A DNA stretch of 64,000 bases from assembly GCA_017399905.1 (NCBI GenBank), contig JAFQAR010000102.1:56472-120471 (forward strand), read 5' to 3'. The notes under the pieces are model-generated. The model was not told the origin of the DNA, searched no databases, and was given only the letters and a program-made list of their open reading frames with translations. This document shows, piece after piece, positions 44,611-53,854 of this stretch (the first letter of the stretch is position 1; the number at the start of each line of letters is the position of its first letter). This stretch comes from Bacteroidales bacterium. GTDB lineage: Bacteria > Bacteroidota > Bacteroidia > Bacteroidales > UBA932. The position numbers were made by a program, and so were the translations under genes.

Positions 44611-47223
44611 TCAGATCACCTCAAGGTCAGCTGACGGGAGCCAGCCCTGACGGCCGTCTGCCAGTTCGACATTGTTCCAGCCGCCCACCTCATCGATTAT
44701 CTTCACTTTCGTTCCCTCATGAAGGATGAAGAGGTCTGTAGAAGAACCTGATGCAGGAGAACTCTTGACAGATGTGACCGGACGCACGACCACTGCATCA
44801 TCCATGTTCATGTAGTCCTGCTTCTGCCATAACGCGAAAAGCAGGGATGAAACGGCCAGGACCAGAGCGACGATTCCTGCAAAGAATCCCGTACGTCTTC
44901 CTCCCACAGAAGGAGAAAGGAAGAACAGGAGCAGCAGGGCAAGGAAGAAGGCAAGGAAAACGAAAAAGCATATTGTCCATGCATCGGAATCCATGATATA
45001 GCATACGTCACGGGCCCATACCTTCAGCACGAACTCAGGCACAGGGTCTATCCTGTCCTGGATCATCATGTTCATCAGCTCGAGGTTATATCTTGCATCC
45101 GAATAGGAAGGGTCAAGCTTCAGAGCCCTTTCATAGTACACTATAGCCATCGGTATGTCACCGTTCTTGAAGCATGCGTCCCCTGCATTGCAATATAGGG
45201 ACGGGGATTCAAGACCCATAGAAGCAATCATCTCATAGTCCGAAACGGCATCAGCCCATCTTCCCTCAGCGTATGCGGCATTTGCCACATTCCACAAAGA
45301 ATCCACATAAGCATCCTCCGCCGCAGACGCTGCAAATGGAGCAAGCGTCAGGAAGAGGAACATTATCATAGCTTTTGAAACCGGGGCCTTCTTTCCTTTC
45401 ATGTTGGAGTCAATTGAAGATATCACATCTACGGCAGCATCATAATGGGCCGCCATAGCCTCATGTCCCGCATCAGGGGCATATCGTGCAAATTCGCAGG
45501 CATCGAGGATGCCGATGAAGGTATCGATACAAGCGGAATCGACATGTTCTGCAGCCAGATCTCCGGAGATCCTGTCACGGGAAAGTTCCGAAGCAGGGAT
45601 ATTGAGCTTATCGGATATGAATCCGAGCAGAGCCTTGTGAAGCTCCTCATAGAAAGCTGTATAAAGGTCCTGCTTAAGGAAGGTCGAGGCAAGATGCAGC
45701 CTCTTCAAAGCCATCTTCGTCGCCTTCCTGTTCTTTGTTCCCACAACATCCGCTCTTCTTGCAGCCACGTGACGGAAAGCCAGCCAGCATACTGCGGAAG
45801 CGATTACAAGCAGTATGGATATGATCCAGAATGTCAAAGAACCCACGAGGAATTTTCCTTTCTGCACGAGATGCGGTTCCTTCACATTTATATATCTGAT
45901 ATCGTTGGCAAGATTGCGGACATCCTTCTGGGAAGGTCCCGAAACCACAACGCCGCCAGGCTCGGAATCATTGCCGCGAAGGACTGTCAACGGAATCGGA
46001 GGAGTCTCCAGAGTCACGTAACGTCCCTGTCCGACATCATAATACGAATACTTTATCGGTTCTATCACGAAATCGCCATAGCTTCGCGGAATGAACGGGA
46101 ATTCATATGTGCGGCTTCCTGAAAGGCCGTTCCTGTCGACCTTGTCGGACACCTTGGTATCATACGACTCCATATCAGGAGGGAAAGATACCTTTGGAGC
46201 CTCCAGAAGCGAAATGTTGCCGCGTCCTGAAACCGTCACGAGAAGAGACGCCGCCTCATGTGTCTTGAGCGTATCCCTGCTGAGGCGAGCCGATATTTCA
46301 AAGTTTCCGACTCCGCCGGCGAAAGATGCGGGAGCACCTGCAGGAAGCGGCGACACGCTGACGACTGCCGGACCTGTGGAAACCTTCTTCCTCACCGTCC
46401 TGTAGTCGTCGAAGAATCCGTCGAATATGCTCGTACCGCCAGATGAAACCCTTACATTCACAAGGCACACAAGCTCCGCCGGATCTATGGTGATCTGTCC
46501 CTGCTGCTGAGGGATAAGGACGAACTTTCTCAACAGAGCAGAGTTATATATCTGTCCGTCAAGCACTTCCCTGCTGAACTCAATATTTGTCGGAGCCTCG
46601 ATCTCCTGGCTCCAGAAACCGTTGAAGGAAGGGAACGTCACATTCTCAAAGCCAGCGATATTGACCCTCTGGTAAAGCTTGAGCGTCACCATCACCGGTT
46701 CGCCCACAACAACCTTGGTACGGCTCAGGTCCATACGGAGGAATATGTCGTCGTCAGCAACCACACCTGCCTGCGTCTGCCTCTGTGAAGACTGGCCGCC
46801 AGAAGAAGGTCTGGAAGCCTGGCTTCCTGAAGATGCGGCACCGGCCTCGGCAACCTGGATGCTGACCGTAGCCGACGATATGTCCTTGCCCTTGACCTTT
46901 GCGGTCGCCTTGCCAATGGAGAATGTACCTGCCGCCTTGGGCCTCAGAACATATGTATATGTAGTCTGGACAGACTTGCTTCTCTTTCCGTTGATCACCT
47001 GTATGCTGGTGGAACGTCCTGACTGCGGTCCCCAAAGCACCTGGAAATCTTCACCTGATGCCCATTGGAAGTCCGTAGGATTGTCCTCTCCTTCGATGAT
47101 GAATGTAATGTTGAACTGTTCGTCCGCCGCAACAACATTAGGCGCCTCGACCTTTATGTCAGTCTGGGCGGCCATCAAGGCTGCATACAAGCATGCCGAT
47201 ACAGTAAGAAATAATTTTCTCAT
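44611..47223 (-). CDS. BatD-BatE fusion protein
   Basis: 870 residues from the ATG at 47223. Residues 1-20 are a signal peptide. Up to about 607 the protein is BatD: several Ig-like beta domains (PNVVAADEQFNITFIIEGE near 28), one membrane helix (about 463-483) and a helical cytosolic part. From residue 608 (ATG at 45402) it continues without a stop into BatE: a second signal-like helix (AMIMFLFLTLAPFAASA), TPR units (LYCNAGDACFKNGDIPMAI and next), two membrane helices and an SH3-like end (VKIIDEVGGWNNVEL). In other Bacteroidota these are two genes. Last gene of the operon. Confidence 0.88.
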   Translation of the reverse strand: MRKLFLTVSACLYAALMAAQTDIKVEAPNVVAADEQFNITFIIEGEDNPTDFQWASGEDFQVLWGPQSGRSTSIQVINGKRSKSVQTTYTYVLRPKAAGTFSIGKATAKVKGKDISSATVSIQVAEAGAASSGSQASRPSSGGQSSQRQTQAGVVADDDIFLRMDLSRTKVVVGEPVMVTLKLYQRVNIAGFENVTFPSFNGFWSQEIEAPTNIEFSREVLDGQIYNSALLRKFVLIPQQQGQITIDPAELVCLVNVRVSSGGTSIFDGFFDDYRTVRKKVSTGPAVVSVSPLPAGAPASFAGGVGNFEISARLSRDTLKTHEAASLLVTVSGRGNISLLEAPKVSFPPDMESYDTKVSDKVDRNGLSGSRTYEFPFIPRSYGDFVIEPIKYSYYDVGQGRYVTLETPPIPLTVLRGNDSEPGGVVVSGPSQKDVRNLANDIRYINVKEPHLVQKGKFLVGSLTFWIISILLVIASAVCWLAFRHVAARRADVVGTKNRKATKMALKRLHLASTFLKQDLYTAFYEELHKALLGFISDKLNIPASELSRDRISGDLAAEHVDSACIDTFIGILDACEFARYAPDAGHEAMAAHYDAAVDVISSIDSNMKGKKAPVSKAMIMFLFLTLAPFAASAAEDAYVDSLWNVANAAYAEGRWADAVSDYEMIASMGLESPSLYCNAGDACFKNGDIPMAIVYYERALKLDPSYSDARYNLELMNMMIQDRIDPVPEFVLKVWARDVCYIMDSDAWTICFFVFLAFFLALLLLFFLSPSVGGRRTGFFAGIVALVLAVSSLLFALWQKQDYMNMDDAVVVRPVTSVKSSPASGSSTDLFILHEGTKVKIIDEVGGWNNVELADGRQGWLPSADLEVI

Positions 47224-47237
47224 ATATCCTGTCACTG

Positions 47238-47981
47238 TTACCAATTCTTTTCCTTCTGTCTGGACTTGAGCGCTTCAGCCTTCTGCCTGTTCACCTTGTC
47301 CTGGGTCTCCTTTTCCTTTGCCTGGATAGCCTGGAGCATCTGCTGGGCAGCCTGAGGACTTATCTTAGGCTGCTGTCCCTGCTGAGGCTGTTCCTTTCTG
47401 TCCTGATTCTGATCCTGTTGATTGTCGTTCTGGTCCTGGTTCCGGTCTTTATTCTGATCCTTGTTCTGCTGATCCTGATTCTGGTTCTGATTCTGCTGAT
47501 CGTCGTTCTGGTCCTGATTCTGATCCTGGTTCTGCTGGTTCTGCTGCTGATCCTTCAGCTTCTCCTTTGCATAGATATAGTTCTCCTTGGCCTCAAGGTC
47601 TCCGGGATTGATCAGCAGGGACTTGGCGAAGGCCTCGACGGCACCCTGCCAGTCCTGACGCGCAATGGCCACATCTCCTGCATTGAAATAATAATCCGCA
47701 GCGGACGCTGACGCCGGAGCCACATCCTTTATACGGTCAAGCACCTGTTTCGCCTGCTCCATATCACCATTGCGGTAAAGAGTGTTCGCAAGATTATAGT
47801 TGGCCGCAAGAGAAAGCGAATCCTTCACCAGAGCCTTCCTGTAATCGATGTCAGCCTCCTTGTAGTTCTCCTTGCGGAACTCCCTGTTGCCCTTGCGCAC
47901 ATCCTTCCTGTCCACCTGTCCATAGGCGGAAACCGCAGCAGAAAACATAAGCAATGTCAATATATATATACGTGTTCTCAT
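47238..47981 (-). CDS. batC: BatC-like TPR protein with Gln/Asn-rich linker
   Basis: 247 residues. A signal peptide (cleavage near AYGQ, residue 22), then TPR units over residues about 25-140 (NYNLANTLYRNGDMEQAKQVL and YYFNAGDVAIARQDWQGAVEAF). Residues 144-204 are a Gln/Asn/Asp stretch, followed by a charged helix. BatC sits in the Bat complex, where the TPR likely binds BatB or BatE. It lies four bases after batB. Confidence 0.88.
   Translation of the reverse strand: MRTRIYILTLLMFSAAVSAYGQVDRKDVRKGNREFRKENYKEADIDYRKALVKDSLSLAANYNLANTLYRNGDMEQAKQVLDRIKDVAPASASAADYYFNAGDVAIARQDWQGAVEAFAKSLLINPGDLEAKENYIYAKEKLKDQQQNQQNQDQNQDQNDDQQNQNQNQDQQNKDQNKDRNQDQNDNQQDQNQDRKEQPQQGQQPKISPQAAQQMLQAIQAKEKETQDKVNRQKAEALKSRQKEKNW
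47370..47552 (-). repeat. Degenerate repeat coding a Gln/Asn/Asp-rich tract in BatC
   Basis: About 61 codons, mostly CAG, AAC/AAT and GAC/GAT, in short NQDQ-type units. The reading frame is kept. Such tracts vary easily in length by slippage. Confidence 0.75.
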
Positions 47982-47985
47982 CTAC

Positions 47986-48990
47986 CTACCTCTTAAACAA
48001 ATGTCTCCTTGGTCTTCTGTCTCCGACAAGCATCTCCACTACAAAGAAGAACAAGGCGATTCCAAGAAAATACATGAACTGCTCGTCGAATTCCTCAAAG
48101 ACGATGGAATTGTACTTCTCGTCATCCATCCTCTTGATCTCATCAATGACAGGATTGAGTCCGAACTCGCTGTTTCCGGCACGCACATAAAGTCCTTTGC
48201 CGGCCTCAGCGACCTCCTGAAGCACCTTCTCATCAAGCCTTGAAACAACTATCTCCCCATCCTTGTCCTTGAGAAGCTCGCCGTTCAAAGGAACAGGCTT
48301 TCCTTCCGGAGAACCGACTCCGATGGCAAAGACCCTGACACCCATCTCGGCAGCCTGTGCGGCAGCAGCGACAGGATCGTCCTCATGATTCTCTCCGTCG
48401 GTTATGACCACGACAGCACGGCTCTTCTCGCTCTGGGCGCTGAAACTGCGCATTGCAGTGTTTATGGCATCTCCGATAGCCGTTCCCTGCACAGGAACCG
48501 ACTCCGTCGAAATGGAATTCAGGAACATCTTCGCCGACACATAATCCGTGGTTATAGGAAGCTGGACGAAAGAATTTCCGGCAAAGACGATAAGTCCTAT
48601 ACGGTCGTCCCTGAGCTTGTCCACAAGCCTCGATATGGCCAGCTTGGCCCTCTCCAGCCTGTTAGGGGAATAATCTTCAGCAAGCATGGAATTGGACACG
48701 TCGAGCACTATCATTATCTCTGCACCCTTTGTCTCATGCTCCTTGAGCTTGGCACCTATCTGAGGGCGGGAAAGTCCGATGACGAAGAAGAAGAATCCGA
48801 TAGCGAAAAGGGTCGTGCGCACCCACGGCCTGGCCGACGAATAAGACGGCATCAGCCTGGACACGAGAGCCTCGTCTCCCAGCTTCCTGACCCTGTTCCT
48901 CCTCATCCTCAGCACCAAAGCCTGCAGCACGAAGAACACCGGTATCAGAAGGAGAAGCAGCAGATATCGGGCATATGCAAAATTTAACAT
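47986..48990 (-). CDS. batB: BatB von Willebrand A-domain membrane protein
   Basis: 334 residues. Two N-terminal membrane helices (about 8-27 and 60-75), a VWA domain from about 88 with the metal site DVSNS (MIDAS) and VVVITDGENHEDD, and a C-terminal membrane helix. It should expose the VWA domain to the periplasm or cytoplasm together with BatA. Its first seven bases overlap the end of batA. Confidence 0.92.
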   Translation of the reverse strand: MLNFAYARYLLLLLLIPVFFVLQALVLRMRRNRVRKLGDEALVSRLMPSYSSARPWVRTTLFAIGFFFFVIGLSRPQIGAKLKEHETKGAEIMIVLDVSNSMLAEDYSPNRLERAKLAISRLVDKLRDDRIGLIVFAGNSFVQLPITTDYVSAKMFLNSISTESVPVQGTAIGDAINTAMRSFSAQSEKSRAVVVITDGENHEDDPVAAAAQAAEMGVRVFAIGVGSPEGKPVPLNGELLKDKDGEIVVSRLDEKVLQEVAEAGKGLYVRAGNSEFGLNPVIDEIKRMDDEKYNSIVFEEFDEQFMYFLGIALFFFVVEMLVGDRRPRRHLFKR

Positions 48991-49976
48991 GGCAACCTCC
49001 TTATTACAAACCAGTTAAGCAAAAGTTCAAGAAGAAGTGCAAGCAATGCAAGAAGCGCATATGTGCCGAAGAGCTCCTTGTAGACAGGGAAACTGTCTAC
49101 GGTCGTCCTCGCCTTCTCCATCTTGTTGATCTCGCTGTATATCTCAGCGAGCTTGGTATTGTCTGTAGCCCTGAAATAGCGTCCTCCCGTCGACTCAGCT
49201 ATCTCGGAAAGCAAGGCCTCATCTATCTCCACCTTGACATTCTGTATCTCCACACCCCATGGCGTCATCACAGGATAAGGTGCCATACCTTCCTTTCCGA
49301 CACCGATCGTATATACCCTCACTCCGTAGGTCTTGGCTATTTCTGCCGCCATCTGCGGAGATATCTCGCCCCTGTTGTTCACACCGTCGGTAAGAAGGAT
49401 CACCACCCTGCTCTTCGCATCCGAATCCTTCATTCGGGCAACGGCGGTAGCAAGACCGTTTCCGATCGCCGTACCGTCCTCTATGAGGTCGGTCTGGACC
49501 TCCTTCATAAGGTTGATAAGAGTCGCCCTGTCGGTCGTCAGAGGACATTGCGTGAAGCTTTCTCCTGCAAAGACCACTATGCCCATCCTGTCGGACGGAC
49601 GCTGCGAGATGAACTCTATGGCTATATCCTTCGACGCATTTATACGGTCTGGAGTAAGGTCACGAGCAAGCATGGAAGTTGAAACGTCCATGGCGAGGAT
49701 TATGTCGATACCCTCGGTATCCACCCTCTCCATGTCCTGTGACGATCTCGGACGTGCCATGGCAATGACTATCAGCACGAGAGCCGCAATCCTCAAGACG
49801 AAAGGAACGTGACGCAGGACGGACATGAACGAGCGTCCGCGTATGGTCCACGGGGTTATCACAGACACCCTAAGGTGCGGACGTCGTCCCGAAAGTTCCA
49901 CATACAGATAATGCAGCACCAGCAATGCCGGCACCGTCAGCAGCCACAACAGATCAGGATATTCAAAAAACATCAC
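48984..49976 (-). CDS. batA: BatA von Willebrand A-domain membrane protein
   Basis: 330 residues with the same layout as BatB: N-terminal helices, VWA domain with MDVSTS (MIDAS) and VVILLTDGVNNRGE, then a C-terminal helix. Bat proteins act with a MoxR ATPase and were first linked to oxygen tolerance in Bacteroides; the exact process is not settled. The start overlaps the preceding gene by four bases (ATGA). Confidence 0.92.
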   Translation of the reverse strand: MMFFEYPDLLWLLTVPALLVLHYLYVELSGRRPHLRVSVITPWTIRGRSFMSVLRHVPFVLRIAALVLIVIAMARPRSSQDMERVDTEGIDIILAMDVSTSMLARDLTPDRINASKDIAIEFISQRPSDRMGIVVFAGESFTQCPLTTDRATLINLMKEVQTDLIEDGTAIGNGLATAVARMKDSDAKSRVVILLTDGVNNRGEISPQMAAEIAKTYGVRVYTIGVGKEGMAPYPVMTPWGVEIQNVKVEIDEALLSEIAESTGGRYFRATDNTKLAEIYSEINKMEKARTTVDSFPVYKELFGTYALLALLALLLELLLNWFVIRRLPC

Positions 49977-51013
49977 TCACCTCCTTCTTTTTCCGACGTA
50001 TCGGCTTCGGCTTCGACCTCAGCCTGATATGTCTCAGTCACAAAGCGTACCGCAACCGGAAGAGCCGACGCATTATCTTCGTCTGAAGCGACATACTTCG
50101 CGAACTTCACGAAATCTGCCCTTTCAAACAGTTCCCTGGTCTCATCGAGAAGTTCTTTAGGAGCATCTGTATCCTTCAGCTGCGCGAAAATCTCCGCAGT
50201 CGTCATCTCCATGGCCCCGACACCATACCTTCCGGCCATGTATTCCCTCAAGGTATCAGTCACTCCGGAATAGAAAGCCTTCTGCTTCTCAGGCGCCCAC
50301 ATCCTGTTGCCACGATACTGGTCGAGCTTGCGGAGTGCCACGATATGAGCAGGATCCTTATGGACATATGCAGGGTCATTCTTCCTCCTGTGCATGATCA
50401 CGAGACATACGGCAAGAATTATCAGTGCCGCAGAGAACCAGCCGAGAAGAAGCCATGGAAGGACTTCCCTGAAAGTGACCGGATAACGTATCTGTCCCTT
50501 GATGTCATGCGGAACGAAGGTAGCCGTATCCACGGGCATGGTCTTCACCTCAAGGCGCATCGGGTCGAACACCAGAGTGTCGGTCACACCGTCCTTGGAA
50601 AGTCTTCCCACCACGATCTGCGGAAGTTCATAAAGGCCCTCATCGAAGGAAGTGATGCGCAAGGCTCCCCTTATGTCCAGAAGGGACGGCTTTCCGTCCT
50701 TCTGCCTTGTGACCTTCACTGTATCCACCATCCACGAGCCGAGAGCCTGGACTCCGCCTCTCCCGTCATTCTTCCACTCCGGAAAAGCGAACATGGTCCC
50801 CTCCTCCACCTGCTTGAGCTCGAATCCATAGAGAAGCTGGTCGGCAATGAGTACGGAATCCCTTTCCTGAAGCTGCTGCAGAAAGGCCCCTTTCACCGGC
50901 ACAACCTTTCCGACGCGGACCATCGCGGAATCCGTCACCCCAAGAGTATCCGCCTCCTGACCGTATGACACGGCACAGAAGAGCAGAAACATGTATATCA
51001 ATGCATTACGCAT
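49973..51013 (-). CDS. Bat-operon membrane protein (DUF4381-like)
   Basis: 346 residues. A signal peptide (to about residue 18), a beta-rich periplasmic domain (residues about 30-185), one membrane helix (about 187-208) and a helical cytosolic tail of about 130 residues. This layout resembles the small DUF4381/BatD-like proteins found between the DUF58 gene and batA. It probably links the MoxR/DUF58 pair to the VWA proteins; this is by position. It lies four bases after the DUF58 gene. Confidence 0.75.
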   Translation of the reverse strand: MRNALIYMFLLFCAVSYGQEADTLGVTDSAMVRVGKVVPVKGAFLQQLQERDSVLIADQLLYGFELKQVEEGTMFAFPEWKNDGRGGVQALGSWMVDTVKVTRQKDGKPSLLDIRGALRITSFDEGLYELPQIVVGRLSKDGVTDTLVFDPMRLEVKTMPVDTATFVPHDIKGQIRYPVTFREVLPWLLLGWFSAALIILAVCLVIMHRRKNDPAYVHKDPAHIVALRKLDQYRGNRMWAPEKQKAFYSGVTDTLREYMAGRYGVGAMEMTTAEIFAQLKDTDAPKELLDETRELFERADFVKFAKYVASDEDNASALPVAVRFVTETYQAEVEAEADTSEKEGGE

Positions 51014-51017
51014 ATCA

Positions 51018-51908
51018 TCATCTGTTTTTGAAAAGGCTCATAAGCCCCTTGACATAATCCTCATCAAGAGCTATGCTGACCTTGTCTACATTATATTTCA
51101 TGAAAAGACGCGACGAGGTCTGTTCCACGTTGCGGAACCACTCCTCATACGCCAGCCTCACCTTCCTGTCGGAAGTGTTCACCCACGCAGTCCGTCCGGT
51201 CTCCGAATCCTTCACATTGACCAGTCCTACATCTGGGATATTCCTTTCACGAGGGTCATACACCTCTATCACGGACAGGTCGTGCCTGTTCACCGCAACT
51301 TTCAGCGCTTCCTCATAACGTGGGCTTCCATCCTGGTTCACATCGATCATGTCCGAAAGCAGGAAGGCCGTGCATTTCTTCTTGATCGCGTTGGTAAGAT
51401 AGCGCAGAGCCTCGGAAATATCCGTACCGTCCGTCGACGGCTCGAACTCGATTATCTCCCTTATTATATGAAGAAGATGGCTTCGTCCCTTCTTCGGAGG
51501 TATGAATTTCTCGACCTTGTCGCTGAAGAACAAGGCACCCACCTTGTCATTGTTTATTATGGCGGAGAAGGACAGGACTGCCGCAATCTCGGCAAGCATA
51601 TCCTTCCTGCTGCTGCCTACTGTTCCGAAAAGCCTCGAACGGCTCACGTCCACAAGCAGGACGACCGTGAGTTCCCTCTCCTCCTCAAAGACCTTGACAT
51701 ACGGAGAGCGCATGCGCGCAGTGACATTCCAGTCCATATTGCGCACATCATCGCCGTACTGATACTCACGCACCTCGCTGAAGGCCATACCGCGGCCCTT
51801 GAAGGCCGAATGATACTCTCCCGCGAATATCTGGTGCGAAAGCGCCCTGGTCTTTATCTCTATCTTCCTGACCTTCTTCAAAAGGTCATTTGCACTCATA
51901 CCGTCCAT
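51018..51908 (-). CDS. DUF58-domain protein
   Basis: 296 residues, soluble. The DUF58 hallmark GEYHSAFKGRGMAFSEVREYQYGDDVRNMDW (here given only by its key residues G..F.G.G..F...R.Y..GDD.R..DW) spans about residues 30-60, followed by a VWA-like fold with LLVDVSRS. DUF58 proteins always pair with MoxR ATPases. The ATG overlaps the moxR stop by one base (TAATG). Confidence 0.92.
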   Translation of the reverse strand: MDGMSANDLLKKVRKIEIKTRALSHQIFAGEYHSAFKGRGMAFSEVREYQYGDDVRNMDWNVTARMRSPYVKVFEEERELTVVLLVDVSRSRLFGTVGSSRKDMLAEIAAVLSFSAIINNDKVGALFFSDKVEKFIPPKKGRSHLLHIIREIIEFEPSTDGTDISEALRYLTNAIKKKCTAFLLSDMIDVNQDGSPRYEEALKVAVNRHDLSVIEVYDPRERNIPDVGLVNVKDSETGRTAWVNTSDRKVRLAYEEWFRNVEQTSSRLFMKYNVDKVSIALDEDYVKGLMSLFKNR

Positions 51909-52900
51909 TATGGAACTTCTACAGCATTGATTATTTCAGAAATTATCTGGTCTGTCGTCATGTTCTCGGCCTCGGCCTCATACGTAAGTCCGATACGGTG
52001 GCGGAGCACCTCGTAGCATACGGCACGCACATCTTCAGGAATCACATATCCCCTTCTCTTTATGAACGCATATGCCTTCGAGGCCATTGCAAGGGAAATG
52101 CTGGCACGCGGAGAGGCTCCGTACGAGATGAAGCCCGCGATCTTGCCGAGATTGTAATCCTTCGGAGTACGGGTCGCATATACTATATCCACGATGTATC
52201 TCTCGATCTTTTCATCCATATATACATCCTTGACAACCTCACGCGCCCTCACGATATCCTCAGGCTTGAGAACCGGCTGAGCCTTAGGGAAGGTGCCGCT
52301 GTTGTTCATGCGGATGATCTGACGTTCCTCGTCCTTCTTCGGATAGGTAACCACGACCTTGAGCATGAATCGGTCAAGCTGTGCTTCAGGGAGCGGATAC
52401 GTACCCTCCTGCTCGATAGGGTTCTGGGTCGCCATTACGAGGAATGGCTGAGGAAGCGGGAATGTCTCGTCTCCGATAGTCACCTGACGCTCCTGCATGG
52501 CCTCGAGGAGTGCCGACTGCACCTTGGCAGGAGAACGGTTGATCTCATCCGCAAGGACGAAGTTAGCGAAGACAGGTCCCTTCTTGATCTGGAACTGCTC
52601 GCTCTTCTGTGAGTATATGAGGGTACCCAGAACGTCGGCAGGAAGAAGGTCCGGAGTGAACTGGATACGGCTGAACTTTGAATCCACAGCCTGAGACAAC
52701 GTATTGATCGCCAATGTCTTTGCAAGACCAGGAACACCTTCAAGAAGGATGTGTCCGTTGGCGAGGAGACCGATCAGAAGATTCTCCACAAGCTGCTTCT
52801 GTCCGACAATCACCTTGTTCATCTCCATCGTCAGGATGTCCACAAACGAGCTCTCTCTCTGGATGCGGTCGTTCAATTCTTTGATGTTTATGCTCTCCAT
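51908..52900 (-). CDS. MoxR-family AAA+ ATPase
   Basis: 330 residues. AAA+ core with Walker A GVPGLAKT (about 56-63), Walker B VLADEINR, and sensor I VMATQNPIEQEGTYPLPEAQLDRF. MoxR ATPases act as chaperone-like motors for VWA-domain partners, here DUF58, BatA and BatB. It leads the seven-gene operon and has a -7 box about 30 bases upstream. Confidence 0.94.
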   Translation of the reverse strand: MESINIKELNDRIQRESSFVDILTMEMNKVIVGQKQLVENLLIGLLANGHILLEGVPGLAKTLAINTLSQAVDSKFSRIQFTPDLLPADVLGTLIYSQKSEQFQIKKGPVFANFVLADEINRSPAKVQSALLEAMQERQVTIGDETFPLPQPFLVMATQNPIEQEGTYPLPEAQLDRFMLKVVVTYPKKDEERQIIRMNNSGTFPKAQPVLKPEDIVRAREVVKDVYMDEKIERYIVDIVYATRTPKDYNLGKIAGFISYGASPRASISLAMASKAYAFIKRRGYVIPEDVRAVCYEVLRHRIGLTYEAEAENMTTDQIISEIINAVEVP

Positions 52901-52915
52901 AAATATGTTTTTTGA

Positions 52916-52936
52916 TATTTTTGCATTTCAAACTTA
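52916..52936. promoter_or_regulatory. Overlapping divergent -7 boxes of moxR and truA
   Basis: Minus strand: TAAGTTTG at 52929-52936 for moxR, and a second possible box TAATTTTG at 52937-52944. Plus strand: TATTTTTG at 52916-52923 for truA (ATG 52959). The two transcripts would cross over a few bases. Confidence 0.5.
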
Positions 52937-52958
52937 CAAAATTACTCATTTTTTCGAT

Positions 52959-53735
52959 ATGCGATACAAACTAAGGCTTTCATATGACGGCAGCAGGTTC
53001 TGCGGCTGGCAGATCCAGAACAATGCCGTTACGGTACAGGGTGAACTCGAAAAGGCTCTTTCGACCTTGCTTGGAGCTCCCGTCCAGGTAACCGGAGCCG
53101 GCCGTACCGATACAGATGTCAACGCCATAAACTATATCGCCCACTTCGAAATCCCTGACGAAGTCAGGATCGACGCGGCGCATCTATGCTACAAATTAAA
53201 TGCCATCCTGCCTCGCGAAACAGCAGTCCATGAGGTTTCCGCAACAGATTCAGACTTTCACGCCAGATTTGATGCCGTTTCAAGAGAATACAGATACTTC
53301 ATCCATTTCACGAAGGACCCGTTCTGCGGGAAATATTCCTACAGGATGCGCTATCCGCTGGACCTGGAAAGGATGAACGAAGCGGCATCATACCTCATCG
53401 GAGAACACGATTTCAGCTGTTTCGAAAAGACAGGAGGCAACAATTCCACCTCGATATGCACCATCACGGAAGCCGTCTGGGAGACATACAGGCCGGACCA
53501 CGCCGAGATGCTCGGATATCCGTATCGTGAAGGAGACTACATCGTATTCCGCATCAAGGCTAACCGCTTCCTCAGGAACATGGTAAGAGCCATCGTAGGC
53601 TCGCTGACCGAGGTCGGCAGAGGCAAGCGCGAACCTTCATGGATAAAGGATCTCATCAACGGAGGAACACGTTCCGACGCCGGCTCTTCCGTACCGGGCA
53701 ACGCCCTGTTCTTCACAGGAGCATCGTACAAATAA
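52959..53735 (+). CDS. truA: tRNA pseudouridine(38-40) synthase TruA
   Basis: 258 residues from the ATG at 52959; the longer frame lies opposite moxR and is not real. LRLSYDGSRFCGWQIQ is the N-terminal block, GAGRTDTDVNA carries the catalytic Asp (Asp52 by count), and RANRFLRNMVR-type residues (KANRFLRNMVRAIVG) appear near the C-terminus. It modifies uridines 38-40 in tRNA anticodon arms. Confidence 0.95.
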   Translation: MRYKLRLSYDGSRFCGWQIQNNAVTVQGELEKALSTLLGAPVQVTGAGRTDTDVNAINYIAHFEIPDEVRIDAAHLCYKLNAILPRETAVHEVSATDSDFHARFDAVSREYRYFIHFTKDPFCGKYSYRMRYPLDLERMNEAASYLIGEHDFSCFEKTGGNNSTSICTITEAVWETYRPDHAEMLGYPYREGDYIVFRIKANRFLRNMVRAIVGSLTEVGRGKREPSWIKDLINGGTRSDAGSSVPGNALFFTGASYK

Positions 53736-53760
53736 ATTTTAATATTCACGATTTTTTGCC

Positions 53761-53768
53761 TATTTTTG
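53761..53768 (+). promoter_or_regulatory. -7 box of the second ExbB-ExbD-TonB set
   Basis: TATTTTTG, a perfect TAnnTTTG box, 26 bases after truA and 86 bases before the exbB ATG. The leader of about 80 bases has no structure that I recognise. Confidence 0.55.
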
Positions 53769-53854
53769 CATGATTATGCGCGTATAGCGTCTGACGGTAA
53801 CCGGTGCAGACCTGCCACGCTTTGCAAAAAGAAAGACAAAAAGAATAAATAACT

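Noticed and set aside
45445-46122. 225-residue open frame on the plus strand opposite batD
   Set aside because: Antisense to a conserved Bat protein, no upstream promoter and no family resemblance.
50991-52016. 341-residue open frame on the plus strand opposite DUF58 and its neighbour
   Set aside because: Fully antisense to two recognisable genes; His/Arg-rich shadow composition.
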